Below, piece after piece: positions 35,170-43,711 of a DNA stretch of 64,000 bases. The stretch's first letter is position 1. Each line of letters opens with the position of its first letter. Source of the DNA: Pseudomonadota bacterium (GTDB lineage Bacteria > Myxococcota_A > UBA796 > CAJQPC01); assembly GCA_024228935.1 (NCBI GenBank), contig JAAESX010000131.1, positions 104,291 through 168,290 of the forward strand. Reading direction: 5' to 3'. The notes beneath the pieces are model-generated. The model saw only the letters and a program-made list of their open reading frames with translations. It was not told where the DNA came from and did no database searches. The translations under genes and the position numbers were made by a program.

Positions 35170-36696
35170 TCAGGACCAGCTGGCGCGGAAGCTCTTGGCC
35201 GCCGCGATGACGCGGTCCTTGAGGTCCGACTTCTTGAAGGTTCCCTTCTCGACGATCTCGTTGAGCAGGTCCTTGTGGCTGGCCTCGAAGTGCGCGTTGA
35301 GGTCCGCCATGAAGCGGACGACATCGCCGAGCTCGACGTCGTCGCAGACACCGTGGGTACCGGTGATGATCTGCACAACCTGCATCTCGACGGCCATCGG
35401 CACGTACTGACCCTGCTTCAGGGTCTCGACCAGGCGGGCACCACGGGTCAGCTTGCGCTGGGTGATGGGGTCCAGGTCACTTCCGAACTGGGCGAACGCG
35501 GCGAGCTCACGGTAGGCCGCGAGGTCGAGCCGCAGCGTTCCTGCGACCTCCTTCATGGCCTTCATCTGAGCCGAGCCACCGACGCGCGAGACCGAGAGGC
35601 CGACGTTGATGGCGGGACGCACACCCTGGTTGAAGAGGTCCGACTCCAGGTAGATCTGGCCGTCGGTGATCGAGATGACGTTCGTCGGGATGTACGCCGA
35701 GACGTCGCCACCCTGGGTCTCGATGATGGGGAGCGCGGTCAGCGACCCGCCGCCCTCGGCATCCGACATCTTCGCAGCGCGCTCGAGGAGCCGGCTGTGG
35801 AGGTAGAAGACGTCTCCGGGGTACGCCTCGCGTCCGGGCGGACGGCGGAGGAGCAGCGAGAGCTGACGGTAGGCCGTCGCCTGCTTGGAGAGGTCGTCGT
35901 AGATGATGAGCGCGTGCATCCCGTTGTCACGGAAGTACTCGCCCATCGCGCAGCCGGTGTAGGGCGCGAGGAACTGGAGGGGGGCGGGGGCCGCGGCGGG
36001 CGCCGAGACGACCGTCGTGTACTCCATGGCGCCGTAGCGCTTCAGCTTCTCGACGACCTGGGCGATGGTCGACTGCTTCTGGCCGATACCGACGTAGATG
36101 CAGTGGAGCTTCCGCTTGGGGTCGTTCGCGAACTGCTTCTGGTTGATGATCGTGTCGATCGCGACGGCGGTCTTGCCCGTCTGGCGGTCGCCGATGATGA
36201 GCTCGCGCTGACCACGACCGACGGGGACCATTGTGTCGACGGCCTTCAGCCCGGTCTGCATGGGCTCGTGGACCGACTTGCGGCCGATGATGCCGGGGGC
36301 CTTGACCTCGACGTTCCGCATGTTCTCCTGCGGAATCGGGTCACCACCGTCGATGGCGTTGCCGAGCGCGTCGACGACGCGGCCGAGCAGCGCCGGACCG
36401 GTTGCGACCGAGACGATCTTGCCGGTCCGCTCGACGGTCGAGCCTTCCTTGACCGGACGGTCGTCGCCGAAGATGGCGGCACCGACGTTGTCCTCCTCCA
36501 GGTTCAGGGCCATGCCGACGAGGCCGCCCGGGAACTTGAGGAGCTCGCCGGCCATGGCGTTCTCGAGGCCGTGGATGCGAGCGATACCATCACCGACCGA
36601 GAGCACGGTCCCCGTCTCGGCGACCGAGACGCGAGCGTCGTAGTTCTTGATCTGGGCCTTGAGGATCTTGCTGATCTCTTCGGCGCGGATGTCCAT
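35170..36696 (-). CDS. atpA: F-type ATP synthase alpha subunit
   Basis: 508 residues. I start at the ATG at 36696 (MDIRAEEISKILKAQIKNYD) because it matches the family's beginning and GGGAG precedes it; the open frame upstream is not homologous. Walker A is 'GDRQTGKTAVAIDTI', and the family signature 'PAINVGLSVSRVGG' is present. This non-catalytic nucleotide-binding subunit alternates with beta in F1. 20 bases separate it from atpH. Confidence 0.98.
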   Translation of the reverse strand: MDIRAEEISKILKAQIKNYDARVSVAETGTVLSVGDGIARIHGLENAMAGELLKFPGGLVGMALNLEEDNVGAAIFGDDRPVKEGSTVERTGKIVSVATGPALLGRVVDALGNAIDGGDPIPQENMRNVEVKAPGIIGRKSVHEPMQTGLKAVDTMVPVGRGQRELIIGDRQTGKTAVAIDTIINQKQFANDPKRKLHCIYVGIGQKQSTIAQVVEKLKRYGAMEYTTVVSAPAAAPAPLQFLAPYTGCAMGEYFRDNGMHALIIYDDLSKQATAYRQLSLLLRRPPGREAYPGDVFYLHSRLLERAAKMSDAEGGGSLTALPIIETQGGDVSAYIPTNVISITDGQIYLESDLFNQGVRPAINVGLSVSRVGGSAQMKAMKEVAGTLRLDLAAYRELAAFAQFGSDLDPITQRKLTRGARLVETLKQGQYVPMAVEMQVVQIITGTHGVCDDVELGDVVRFMADLNAHFEASHKDLLNEIVEKGTFKKSDLKDRVIAAAKSFRASWS

Positions 36697-36716
36697 GGGA
36701 GTCTCCCTAGTGGGGC

Positions 36717-37286
36717 TCAGGCCTCGAGGGCCTGCTCGGGGTTCGTCAGTAGAAGGGTCTGGTGGAGGTTCACGAGCCGGGTACGGAGAGAGGCATCGAA
36801 GATGCGTCCCTCGACCTGGGCCACGACTCCACCGATGAGGAGGGGGTCGACCTTGGAGTCGATGAGGATGGTCTTGCCGGTCGCCTTGGCGAGGCTGGCC
36901 TGGACCTTCTTTTCGAGAGCCTTCGTCATCGGCTCGGCCGTGGTGACGACGGCGCGGACGCGTCCAGCCAGGGTGTCGGCGGCGAGCGTGTAGCTGGCGA
37001 CGATGGCGGGGACGCTCCGGAAGCGACCCTTCTCCAGGCACAGGCGCAGGAAGTTGGCCGAGTGCTTGTGGAGGTCGAGCTTGGCGAGGATGTCGTCCAG
37101 GATGGCCTTGCGCTCTTCCAGCGCGAACGCCGGGTGGCTCAGGGTCTCGACGAGCAGGACGTCAGGCAGGTCGAGGACGGCCTGGAACGTGGTCAGGTCG
37201 GCGAGGAACTGGTCGACGAGACCTTCCTCCTCTCCGAGGTCGACCAGGGCGCGGGCGTAGCGCTCCGCGACAGCGAGATCAGCCAT
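36717..37286 (-). CDS. atpH: F-type ATP synthase delta subunit
   Basis: 189 residues. I start at the ATG at 37286 (MADLAVAERYARALVDLGEE) because GGAGG lies 6 nt upstream; an ATG 15 bases earlier is within that ribosome site. The C-terminal signature 'LIDSKVDPLLIGGVVAQVEGRIFDASL' is intact. It links F1 to the peripheral b/b' stalk. The start overlaps the end of the b-subunit gene by 8 bases, giving translational coupling. Confidence 0.96.
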   Translation of the reverse strand: MADLAVAERYARALVDLGEEEGLVDQFLADLTTFQAVLDLPDVLLVETLSHPAFALEERKAILDDILAKLDLHKHSANFLRLCLEKGRFRSVPAIVASYTLAADTLAGRVRAVVTTAEPMTKALEKKVQASLAKATGKTILIDSKVDPLLIGGVVAQVEGRIFDASLRTRLVNLHQTLLLTNPEQALEA

Positions 37287-37827
37287 TGGCGGCCTCCGCA
37301 TCGACGGCCGCGAGGAAGTCCCCGGCGAGTCGCGTCTTGTCGTCCTTGTTCAGCTGGCCGCGAATCTGCTCTTCGGCGGCGGCGACGGCGGCGTCGACCG
37401 CGTCCCGCTGGAGCTTCACCCGGGCGTTCCGGCGGGCCTCGGCGATGTTCCGGTCGGTCAGGGCCTCGAGCGCGGCGATGTCGGCCGCGGTGCGCTCCTT
37501 GACCAGCGTGCGCTCGGCGCCGATGTCCCGCTCGGCGTTGAGCCGCAGGCCGGTGACTTCCTTGTCGAAGTGCGAGAGCTTCGAGGCGATGTCGCCGTTT
37601 CGGTCCTCGGCGGCCTTCAGGGCGGCGTGGCCCTTCTCGAGCGCCTGGCGGACGTCGGCCTGGCGAGCCTTGAGCAGCTCGGCGACCGGCTTCCGCGCGA
37701 TGAAGAAGAGCACCGCGTAGAGGAACACGAAGTTGAATGCGTGGATGCCGATGTCGGTGAAGGGGATGCCCCCCTCTCCATGGGCATCGCCGGCAGCCAG
37801 CGCGACGTCGATGACGGCGAGGAGCAT
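37279..37827 (-). CDS. atpF: F-type ATP synthase b subunit
   Basis: 182 residues. An N-terminal stretch with Gly/His/Glu, then one membrane helix ('AFNFVFLYAVLFFIARKPVA'), then a long charged coiled coil ('LKARQADVRQALEKGHAALKAAEDRN' region) as expected for the peripheral stalk. Two b-type genes lie side by side here, so this one pairs with the b' subunit upstream. The two are separated by 2 bases. Confidence 0.9.
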   Translation of the reverse strand: MLLAVIDVALAAGDAHGEGGIPFTDIGIHAFNFVFLYAVLFFIARKPVAELLKARQADVRQALEKGHAALKAAEDRNGDIASKLSHFDKEVTGLRLNAERDIGAERTLVKERTAADIAALEALTDRNIAEARRNARVKLQRDAVDAAVAAAEEQIRGQLNKDDKTRLAGDFLAAVDAEAANG

Positions 37828-37829
37828 GC

Positions 37830-38318
37830 TCAGGCCTCCGCTCCGCGGCCCAGGACCGCGGTGGTGATGTCCGACGACAAGGCGTCGGTCAGCTTGCCGA
37901 GCTCGGCAGCCGCGAGATCCTGTTCGGCCTGGATGGCCGTCAGCGCCTCGGCGAACCGGGCGTCCGTCTTCACGCGGGCTGCAGCGACGGCTGCATCGCG
38001 CTCGGCGTGGATCTCGGCTCGCTTCTGCGCGCGGAGGTCGGAGAGCTCCGACTTCGCGGCGGCGAGCTTCTGGTCGTATTCGGCCTGCTTCTCGTCGGCC
38101 TGCTGCGTGAGCAGGGCAGCATGCTCATGGGCGCCGGTCGTCGCCTTCTCCCGGTCGTCCAGGTACTGGACCATGGGCTGGAAGATGAGCTTCGTCAGGA
38201 TGGCCATGACGACGAGGAACGGGACGAGCTGGAGCAGGGTCAGCGGGACATCTGGGAAGATGACCAGGCCGCCGCCAGCCCAGGCGTCGGAAACGAGAAG
38301 AAGGGGGCTCGTCAGCAT
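37830..38318 (-). CDS. atpF': F-type ATP synthase b' subunit
   Basis: 162 residues. ATG 38318 has GGAGA 6 nt upstream; the open frame continues upstream but without homology. One membrane helix ('LLQLVPFLVVMAILTKLIFQPM') is followed by 'VQYLDDREKATTGAHEHAALL', the start of the stalk coiled coil. Its F0 partners a and c are not encoded beside it: the next upstream gene is an outer-membrane protein, so the F0 genes are elsewhere. Which of this and the next gene is b and which b' is not certain. Confidence 0.88.
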   Translation of the reverse strand: MLTSPLLLVSDAWAGGGLVIFPDVPLTLLQLVPFLVVMAILTKLIFQPMVQYLDDREKATTGAHEHAALLTQQADEKQAEYDQKLAAAKSELSDLRAQKRAEIHAERDAAVAAARVKTDARFAEALTAIQAEQDLAAAELGKLTDALSSDITTAVLGRGAEA

Positions 38319-38423
38319 CGGTGTCTCCGCATGGAGCGCCGGTGGGCACCCCTGCGTGGGGCGGCCGACTAACAACGGATTTGGGCTGATGCAACCGGTC
38401 TCGGGCCGGGCCGGGAGGCGGGA

Positions 38424-39056
38424 TCAGAACTCGATCTGCACTCTCAGCGCGGCGTCCACCGAAACGAGCGTGGAGACGAGCAGCGCATCCTCGGTGAATC
38501 GCTGGCCGCGGTACCCCCAGAGATGCGTGCGAAAGCCCACCGTCAGGCCGTCCACGAGCAAGTACTCCGCGCCGACGCCCACCCGTCCGCCGAGCCCGCC
38601 GATGCGCGCCATGACCTCGCGCGAGCCTTCGTTGGCGGCCGACTGCTCTTCCTCGCCGTATGCATCGTTTCGGTCTCGGGCGATCGGAATGACCCCGTAG
38701 AGCCCCGCTCCGACCCAGGCCGTCGGGGCGCCGACCTCGCGCGGCAGGAGGTAGCGCTGGCCGTCGAGCGCCGGTCGGATGCCGGTCGCGGTCAGGGTGC
38801 GCCGGTCAGCGGCGGTCCAGGTCACGGTCCGGGTCCGGGCCATGGACAGGCCGAGGGTCCACGCCCAGTGATCGCCGCGGAACAGACCCGCATACGCCGA
38901 GAGCGGCGGGCTCACGAGGCCGTCGAACTCGCCGACGAAGGTCCCGCTGGGCTGCTCGGAGTCCGCCCACAGGAGATCGATGCGTCCCATCGGCACGTAG
39001 TCGACGCCGACGAACGGTTCGGCGGCATGCGCGGTGGTCAGCAGGGCGAACAGCAC
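38424..39056 (-). CDS. outer-membrane beta-barrel protein
   Basis: 210 residues from GTG 39056, with signal peptide MLFALLTTAHA (cut before AEP) and no charged n-region. The mature part alternates hydrophobic and polar residues with aromatic girdles ('YAGLFRGDHWAWTLGLSMAR', 'AWVGAGLYGVIPIARDR', 'VGVGAEYLLVDGLTVGFRTHLWGYRGQRF') and ends VDAALRVQIEF with a terminal Phe, the usual insertion signal. About eight strands are likely. No family assigned. A TACGCT box 6 nt before the GTG supports this start; a GTG at 39074 is the alternative. Confidence 0.82.
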   Translation of the reverse strand: MLFALLTTAHAAEPFVGVDYVPMGRIDLLWADSEQPSGTFVGEFDGLVSPPLSAYAGLFRGDHWAWTLGLSMARTRTVTWTAADRRTLTATGIRPALDGQRYLLPREVGAPTAWVGAGLYGVIPIARDRNDAYGEEEQSAANEGSREVMARIGGLGGRVGVGAEYLLVDGLTVGFRTHLWGYRGQRFTEDALLVSTLVSVDAALRVQIEF

Positions 39057-39062
39057 GGTCGG

Positions 39063-39068
39063 AGCGTA
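39063..39068 (-). promoter_or_regulatory. candidate -10 box TACGCT, outer-membrane protein gene
   Basis: On the minus strand TACGCT ends 6 nt before the GTG at 39056, with no Shine-Dalgarno; the match fits the leaderless pattern of the window. Confidence 0.35.
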
Positions 39069-39118
39069 GCCCACAGTCGCTTGACGAACCGTCGGGCCGT
39101 TCGGCGGTCGGACTCGGT

Positions 39119-40162
39119 GTGTCCCTCCTCGACCTCGCTCATCGCCTGGGTCCCCTGTTCTGGTGGTTCCTCGCCGGGAGCACCGCGACCGCCTGCTGGG
39201 CTGCCTGGCTCCACAAGGCCGAGGCGCGCGAGGGCCCGCTCTGGCTCGCCCCATCGGCGCTCCTGACGCTCGGCCTGGTCGTCGACGCCGTCTTGCTTCG
39301 GCTCGACGCCGGGCACATGGGCTACTGCATCAACAATGGGTCGTTGCCATGGAACGCGGCGGTCTCGGCCCAGGCGATGGCGGACTTCGTCGGCATCGGG
39401 CTGGCCTGGACAACCGGCGTCACGGTGCTGCTGGCCGGGCTCGCTCGGCGACGGACGCGGCTCGCCCTGGGCGTGCTTGCCGTCGGGCTGGCGCTCGGAG
39501 CGCTCGCCTGCTTCGCGGAGGTGAGCCTGTGGCAGAGCGCCCTGGCTCGCCGCTTCGGCATGGTGGGGTGGTCGAGCCAGGCGGTCGCGGCGGTCGCGAT
39601 CCCGCTCGTGCTGGCCTCGCCCGTGCTGCTGTGGGAGTCCGGTCCCTCGCCGAGGGCCCGCTGGACGCGCGGTCTGGCGGCGCTCGCGTGTGTCGCGCTG
39701 GTCGGTGTGGCGGCGCTGCCCTGGTGTGTCTCGCCGACCCAGCAGGAGGACCTGCCGCGCATCCTGGCGACCGGTGTGCCCCAGGCGACGAGCGGGTGGA
39801 CGCCGATCGATCTCGACGCCTTCTGGCCCGAGGAGCAGGCGGCCGAGCCGGATGGGGAATGGAGGCGAACCGTCCGCTACCGGGCGGTCCCCACAGGCAG
39901 CTCGGCGACGGTGCTTCGGCCGCAGAGCATGTCGAGCGCCGCCTGGGGCGGCGGGATCCTGGTCCGCGACCCGGCGTACTCGGCGTGGCCGCAGCGGTTC
40001 TCGATCCTGGCCATCCACGCCGTCGTCTACCGGAACGCCTGGCCGGAGAGTCAGCCAGCGGGGAGCGCGTTGGTGCTGGATCCGACATGGCTGACCGTCG
40101 ATCAGGTCGTGGCGACCTGTGCCCGTGAGGACTGCGTGCTCCTCTGGCGCCAGGCGCCCTAG
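39119..40162 (+). CDS. polytopic membrane protein of unknown function
   Basis: 347 residues. Five or six membrane helices fill residues 10-210 ('LFWWFLAGSTATACWAAWL', 'VTVLLAGLARRRTRLALGVLAVGLALGALACF', 'ACVALVGVAALPWCV'). The C-terminal third (about 215-347) is soluble and likely periplasmic, with two Cys near the end ('VATCAREDCVLLW') that could form a disulfide. No motif points to an enzyme. GTG start without a clear ribosome site. Its 3' end overlaps the convergent PilZ gene by 4 bases. Confidence 0.75.
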   Translation: MSLLDLAHRLGPLFWWFLAGSTATACWAAWLHKAEAREGPLWLAPSALLTLGLVVDAVLLRLDAGHMGYCINNGSLPWNAAVSAQAMADFVGIGLAWTTGVTVLLAGLARRRTRLALGVLAVGLALGALACFAEVSLWQSALARRFGMVGWSSQAVAAVAIPLVLASPVLLWESGPSPRARWTRGLAALACVALVGVAALPWCVSPTQQEDLPRILATGVPQATSGWTPIDLDAFWPEEQAAEPDGEWRRTVRYRAVPTGSSATVLRPQSMSSAAWGGGILVRDPAYSAWPQRFSILAIHAVVYRNAWPESQPAGSALVLDPTWLTVDQVVATCAREDCVLLWRQAP

Positions 40163-40842
40163 TTCTCCTGCCAGGCGGCGCAGAACCTGGCCAGGTCGAT
40201 GCGGTCGCTGTACCCGATGCGGGCGATGCGGGTTCCGCAGACGTGGCGGTTGGCCTGTCGCATCGGGATGGTGTGGCGGACCTCGACCTGGACCACCAGG
40301 GCGCCGAGCTCCTGCACGTGCAGCGTTCCGGTCACGAGCTGGCCGTGGCTGTACGAGTCCTTGTTGGGGTCGAACACGAAGCCGAAGCCGCCGGCGGAGA
40401 CGTCGCGCAGGCGCCGGCTCGAGCTGGACCCGTCGGCGTTCTCGATGTCGAACGAGAACCCCTCCAGCGTCAGGACCGAGATGCGTCGGTCGGCGCGCTT
40501 GTCGCGGCGCTCGATGGTGCCGGGGATCTGGATGCTCCAGTGCATGGGGCCCATCACCGAGTGCACGGACGACAGGAACTTGTAGCGATCGCTGCGGCTC
40601 TCGTAGCAGACCTCGATGGGCTGGCCCTCGCGCGGCGAGGTGACGTGGCCGGCCAGCTTCTCGTGGACGGTGAACTGGATGACGTCGCCGCCGTCGAAGG
40701 CCATCCAGCCGAACACCTGGTACCCGCCGATCGACAGGATGCAGGCGCGGACGTGCTCGGAGGCGAACTCGAGGTGGGCCTTCACGTCTTCCGGTCGCCG
40801 CAGCCAGAGCGGCGGGATCTCGGTGGTCATGGCAGCGCTCAC
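40159..40842 (-). CDS. PilZ-domain c-di-GMP receptor
   Basis: 227 residues. The C-terminal PilZ domain (about 105-220) carries the RxxxR element ('ERRDKRADRR') and 'RDVSAGGFGF' (D-x-S-x-x-G), which together bind c-di-GMP. The N-terminal half is a YcgR-N-like beta barrel. Such proteins act as c-di-GMP responders controlling motility, polysaccharide or surface behaviour; no flagellar gene is nearby. GTG 40842 has a strong AGGAGG 4 nt upstream. Divergent from the gene at 40910. Confidence 0.9.
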   Translation of the reverse strand: MSAAMTTEIPPLWLRRPEDVKAHLEFASEHVRACILSIGGYQVFGWMAFDGGDVIQFTVHEKLAGHVTSPREGQPIEVCYESRSDRYKFLSSVHSVMGPMHWSIQIPGTIERRDKRADRRISVLTLEGFSFDIENADGSSSSRRLRDVSAGGFGFVFDPNKDSYSHGQLVTGTLHVQELGALVVQVEVRHTIPMRQANRHVCGTRIARIGYSDRIDLARFCAAWQEN

Positions 40843-40909
40843 GATCCCTCCTGGGGTAGCTTCATGATCGGCTCATCGGATCACTCCGTGCGGCACTGAA
40901 GGAGAGCGT

Positions 40910-41893
40910 GTGGTTGTCGTCGGAATCGGGATCCAGGGGCTGGCCGGTCTCGCCGAGGTGCGCGCCACCGACCTGGGCCGCGTCGTTCGGGTCGGCGGGC
41001 CCCCCGTGGCGGTGTACGCCTTCCAGCGTGCGCTCCGGCTGGCGTTCTCGGCGTTCTCGGCCCAGGCGACCGAGTCGGCGATGTCCGAGGTCTTCGGCGA
41101 GTGCAAGGCGCCGGGCGAGGGGCTGCCCGACGAGGTGCAGGTCGAGTGGACGGGGTGTGCTGCACGCATCCTCGATCCGGCCGCCGAGCGCCGGGTTCGC
41201 ATCCGCCTGGACCTGGAGCTCGACCCGCCACAGTTCGGTCGCCTGCGTGAGCTGGCCGTTCGGGACCCCGATCTGGTCGATGCCCTGTCGCAGGCGACGA
41301 TGTCCGTCACGCTCGGCTGGGTGTTCACGAAGGACTTCAGCGTCTGCAGCGTGTCCCACACAGCGGTCCAGCTGGGGGGCGTGCGCCTGGATGCCCACGA
41401 ACACCCGTGGCTCCCCGGTTTCCTGGCCTCGCTGACGAACCGGGGGCTGGTCGTGCCGCCGCTCGCCCAGCATCACCGCTACGCGTTCGCGGCGCACACG
41501 AGCCCCTCGCCGCAGGTCCGGGCCGGTGTGGCCGCCATGCACAGCGCGCTCCGGAGGCGCCCGTTCTCCCTGGGCGAGCTCCACCCGGTCGAGGCCGAGA
41601 AGTCCTGGTGGGCGCTGGGCCCTGAGCTCCTGCCCATCGGCGGGGCAGCGCACAAGCAGGCCATCAGCCTGGTCTCCGCCGTGCACGTGTCCGGGGCGGA
41701 GATCCTGGTGCTCGAGCGGCCGACCGCGCTGTGCGAGCGCCCTCGTGCCGTGAACAACTGGCTCGTGGCCCAGGCGACCGAAGAGGCCTCGCCTCTCGAG
41801 CAGGTCTTCATCCTGGGCGAGGGGACGCCGGACATCGTCCTGGCCACCGAGCGACAGGCTCCTCCCGCCGCCGGGCTGACCTTCCCGACGTGA
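40910..41893 (+). CDS. protein of unknown function (uroporphyrin-like N-terminal fold uncertain)
   Basis: 327 residues. It begins 'VVVGIGIQGLAGLAEVRATD', which looks like a phosphate-binding first strand-loop, but no complete Rossmann or tetrapyrrole-methylase pattern follows. 'DEHPWLPGFLASLTNRGLVVPPL'-type mid region and 'QAISLVSAVHVSGAEILVLERP' are aliphatic and globular. There is no signal peptide or membrane segment. It is not assigned to a family. GTG start with GGAGAG just upstream. Its TGA overlaps the next gene's GTG. Confidence 0.65.
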   Translation: MVVVGIGIQGLAGLAEVRATDLGRVVRVGGPPVAVYAFQRALRLAFSAFSAQATESAMSEVFGECKAPGEGLPDEVQVEWTGCAARILDPAAERRVRIRLDLELDPPQFGRLRELAVRDPDLVDALSQATMSVTLGWVFTKDFSVCSVSHTAVQLGGVRLDAHEHPWLPGFLASLTNRGLVVPPLAQHHRYAFAAHTSPSPQVRAGVAAMHSALRRRPFSLGELHPVEAEKSWWALGPELLPIGGAAHKQAISLVSAVHVSGAEILVLERPTALCERPRAVNNWLVAQATEEASPLEQVFILGEGTPDIVLATERQAPPAAGLTFPT

Positions 41894-42339
41894 GCAGCGC
41901 GGTCTGCGGCCAGTGCGGTGCCTTCAAGGACCTGCCGATGCAGCCGTGTCCGGCCTGCGGCCACCGCCCGCGGGGCGAGGAGCGTGTCCTCGCCTACCTG
42001 CTCAGCAGCCATCACCTCACCGACGAGGAGCTCGAGGACGCCTCGATCCGCATCGTCTCCGGCGAGAAGATGGACCCGCCGCCCGAACTCCTGGAGCGCG
42101 CCCGGTCGGCCATCTCACCGACCGCGCGCGAGCTACCCGAGGACCCGGACGAGGAGCTGCCCACCTCGCGCCTCGTCGGGCTCGTGGTCGTGAACGTCCT
42201 GTTCTCGCCGCTCGTGGGGCTCGTCGCCTGGTGGTCCTGGCGACATCGGCACCCGGCGCAGGCGCGTCAGGCGTTGCAGGTCACCATCCCGGTCGCCGTG
42301 ATCGGGACGCTGGTCTGGCTGTTCCTGACGTTCCGCTGA
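41890..42339 (+). CDS. zinc-ribbon protein with C-terminal membrane helices
   Basis: 149 residues. Residues 6-24 form a ribbon ('CGQCGAFKDLPMQPCPACG', two CxxC). An acidic helical middle ('HHLTDEELEDASIRIVSGE') follows, and two hydrophobic segments (about 95-118 and 130-148) end the protein. Similar in plan to the gene at 15133. Likely cytoplasmic ribbon, inner-membrane anchored. GTG start overlaps the stop of the previous gene, so the two are co-expressed. No specific function seen. Confidence 0.78.
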   Translation: MSSAVCGQCGAFKDLPMQPCPACGHRPRGEERVLAYLLSSHHLTDEELEDASIRIVSGEKMDPPPELLERARSAISPTARELPEDPDEELPTSRLVGLVVVNVLFSPLVGLVAWWSWRHRHPAQARQALQVTIPVAVIGTLVWLFLTFR

Positions 42340-42342
42340 GCC

Positions 42343-43224
42343 TCAGCTCGCGTCGAGCAGCTGGTTGACCCAGTCGACGAGTTCGGCCGGCGTGAACGGC
42401 TTCTCGAGCAGCGGGACCTGCTGCAGGACCTCGCTCCCGACCCGGTCGGCCGAGTAGCCCGTCATCAATAGGACCTTCTTCTTGGGGTTGACCGTGAGGG
42501 TCTCGGCGATGAGCTCGAGCCCGGAGATGCCTGGCAGGACGGCGTCGATGATCAAGAGGTCCAGCTCGTGCCGACGCTCGCGCAGGAGCGCGGCGGCGTC
42601 GCCTCCGTTCCGGGCGGTCAGCACCGTGTACCCGAGCGCCTCGAGGGTCACCTGGACCCAGCGACGGATCGGCTCCTCGTCCTCGACCACCAGGATGGTC
42701 TCGGTGCCCCGGCGGGCAGCGGCGGCCTCCTCGTCCTTCGTGCCGGTCGGGAACTCGATGTGGAACGTCGTGCCGCGGCCGATCACCGAGTCGACGAGCG
42801 TGCGTCCGTCGTGCTGCTCGATGACGCCGAACGCGCTGGCCAGGCCGAGACCGGGGCCCGTGGGGTCGGGCAGGGCAGCGCGCTGGGTGGCGCTCAGGCC
42901 TTGGCCGTCGTCGGTCACGAGCAAGCGGATGCTGTCCTCGCGCTCCTCGATCTCGATGCGCATGCTCCCGGCCGCACCACCGTGGTAGGTCGCGACCCAC
43001 TCGGCGAGCTCGACCAGCACGATGCCCAGGGCGTGGGGGTCGCCCTCGACCATGCCCGAGCCGGCCTCGCAGCTGACCGTGTCCAGCGTGTACCGCCGGC
43101 CGAGCGCGGTCTCGATAGCCCGCACGTTGTCCTGGACCAGCGAGCCCAGCGACATCGGCAGGCGTCGCACCTCGGCGTCGCCCCCGAGCCCAGCCAGCTG
43201 CTGCTGCAGCCGGGCGGCCTCCAT
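42343..43224 (-). CDS. histidine-kinase ATPase plus receiver domain (3' part of an interrupted hybrid kinase)
   Basis: 293 residues from the first ATG after an in-frame amber codon; the homologous frame really extends up to 43353. The ATP-binding domain shows 'LLVTDDGQGLS' (G1 box) and 'GPGLGLASAFGVIEQHDG' (G2), but the N-box Asn is replaced ('VLVELAEWVA'). The C-terminal receiver (about 175-293) is complete: 'ILVVEDEEP', Asp in 'LLIIDAVLPG', 'LLMTGYS', 'LLEKPF'. The upstream dimerisation segment ('GTIATQLADQLKQI') lacks the phospho-His. The Asn/His losses suggest it may bind ATP without ordinary autophosphorylation. Continues in frame from the PAS gene after TAG at 43354-43356. Confidence 0.75.
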   Translation of the reverse strand: MEAARLQQQLAGLGGDAEVRRLPMSLGSLVQDNVRAIETALGRRYTLDTVSCEAGSGMVEGDPHALGIVLVELAEWVATYHGGAAGSMRIEIEEREDSIRLLVTDDGQGLSATQRAALPDPTGPGLGLASAFGVIEQHDGRTLVDSVIGRGTTFHIEFPTGTKDEEAAAARRGTETILVVEDEEPIRRWVQVTLEALGYTVLTARNGGDAAALLRERRHELDLLIIDAVLPGISGLELIAETLTVNPKKKVLLMTGYSADRVGSEVLQQVPLLEKPFTPAELVDWVNQLLDAS

Positions 43225-43353
43225 GATCGTGCGGTAGCGGCCGGCGTGTGGGGCGCCGGGCTGATCGAGCAGGGCCTGGGTCGTGGCCGTGATGATCTGC
43301 TTGAGCTGGTCGGCGAGCTGGGTGGCGATGGTGCCGGACAGGGCCTGGAGCCC

Positions 43354-43356
43354 CTA
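43354..43356 (-). other. in-frame amber codon splitting a PAS-kinase-receiver gene
   Basis: TAG on the minus strand follows SVRL and is followed in the same frame by GLQALSGTIATQLADQ, a continuous helical linker. A C-to-T change in CAG (Gln) would create it. TAG is a normal stop for several genes here, such as icmF. Confidence 0.8.
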
Positions 43357-43689
43357 GAGCCGCACGCTCTGCCCGCTGGCCAGCTGCAGGTGGACCATCC
43401 AGCCCATCGTGCCGCCGACGCCCAGCGGTCGGATGGTGCCGCGGGTGCGCTCGTTCCGGCCGTTCGCCTCGTAGATGAGGACACGCTGCTCGGCCGACGA
43501 GCCGAGCTCGGGCCAAAGGAAGCCGTCCGAGCCGCGGAGCCACGTGTCGAGCGGGTGCTCACACAGCTCGTCGAAGTCCTCGCCGAGGAAGTCCTTGGCG
43601 TCGTCGTTCACCCAGACGATGAGCGCGTCTTCGTCCGTGACGAGGACCATGCCCCCGATCTGATCGACGAGCGCTTCGAAGTCGATCAT
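43354..43689 (-). CDS. PAS-like sensor domain (5' part of an interrupted hybrid kinase)
   Basis: 111 residues from ATG 43689 with GGAAGG upstream. The sequence is a short PAS fold ('LVDQIGGMVLVTDEDALIVWVNDDAKDFLG' followed by 'EHPLDTWLRGSDGF' and 'WMVHLQLASGQSVRL') and ends abruptly at TAG. Without the kinase part it would be a free sensor domain. The 3' gene continues in frame, so these are probably one ancestral gene. It lies 22 bases downstream of the ABC permease gene, perhaps in the same transcript. Confidence 0.78.
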   Translation of the reverse strand: MIDFEALVDQIGGMVLVTDEDALIVWVNDDAKDFLGEDFDELCEHPLDTWLRGSDGFLWPELGSSAEQRVLIYEANGRNERTRGTIRPLGVGGTMGWMVHLQLASGQSVRL

Positions 43690-43711
43690 GGCTTCCCTTC
43701 CTGGGGCGCGT

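Noticed and set aside
38319..38423. sigma-70 promoter for the ATP synthase operon
   Set aside because: Only a TTGCAT-like -35 without a good -10 at proper spacing could be found on the minus strand; not strong enough to report.
43354..43356. Recoded UAG (for example pyrrolysine)
   Set aside because: Several window genes end naturally at TAG and no recoding machinery or stem-loop is seen.
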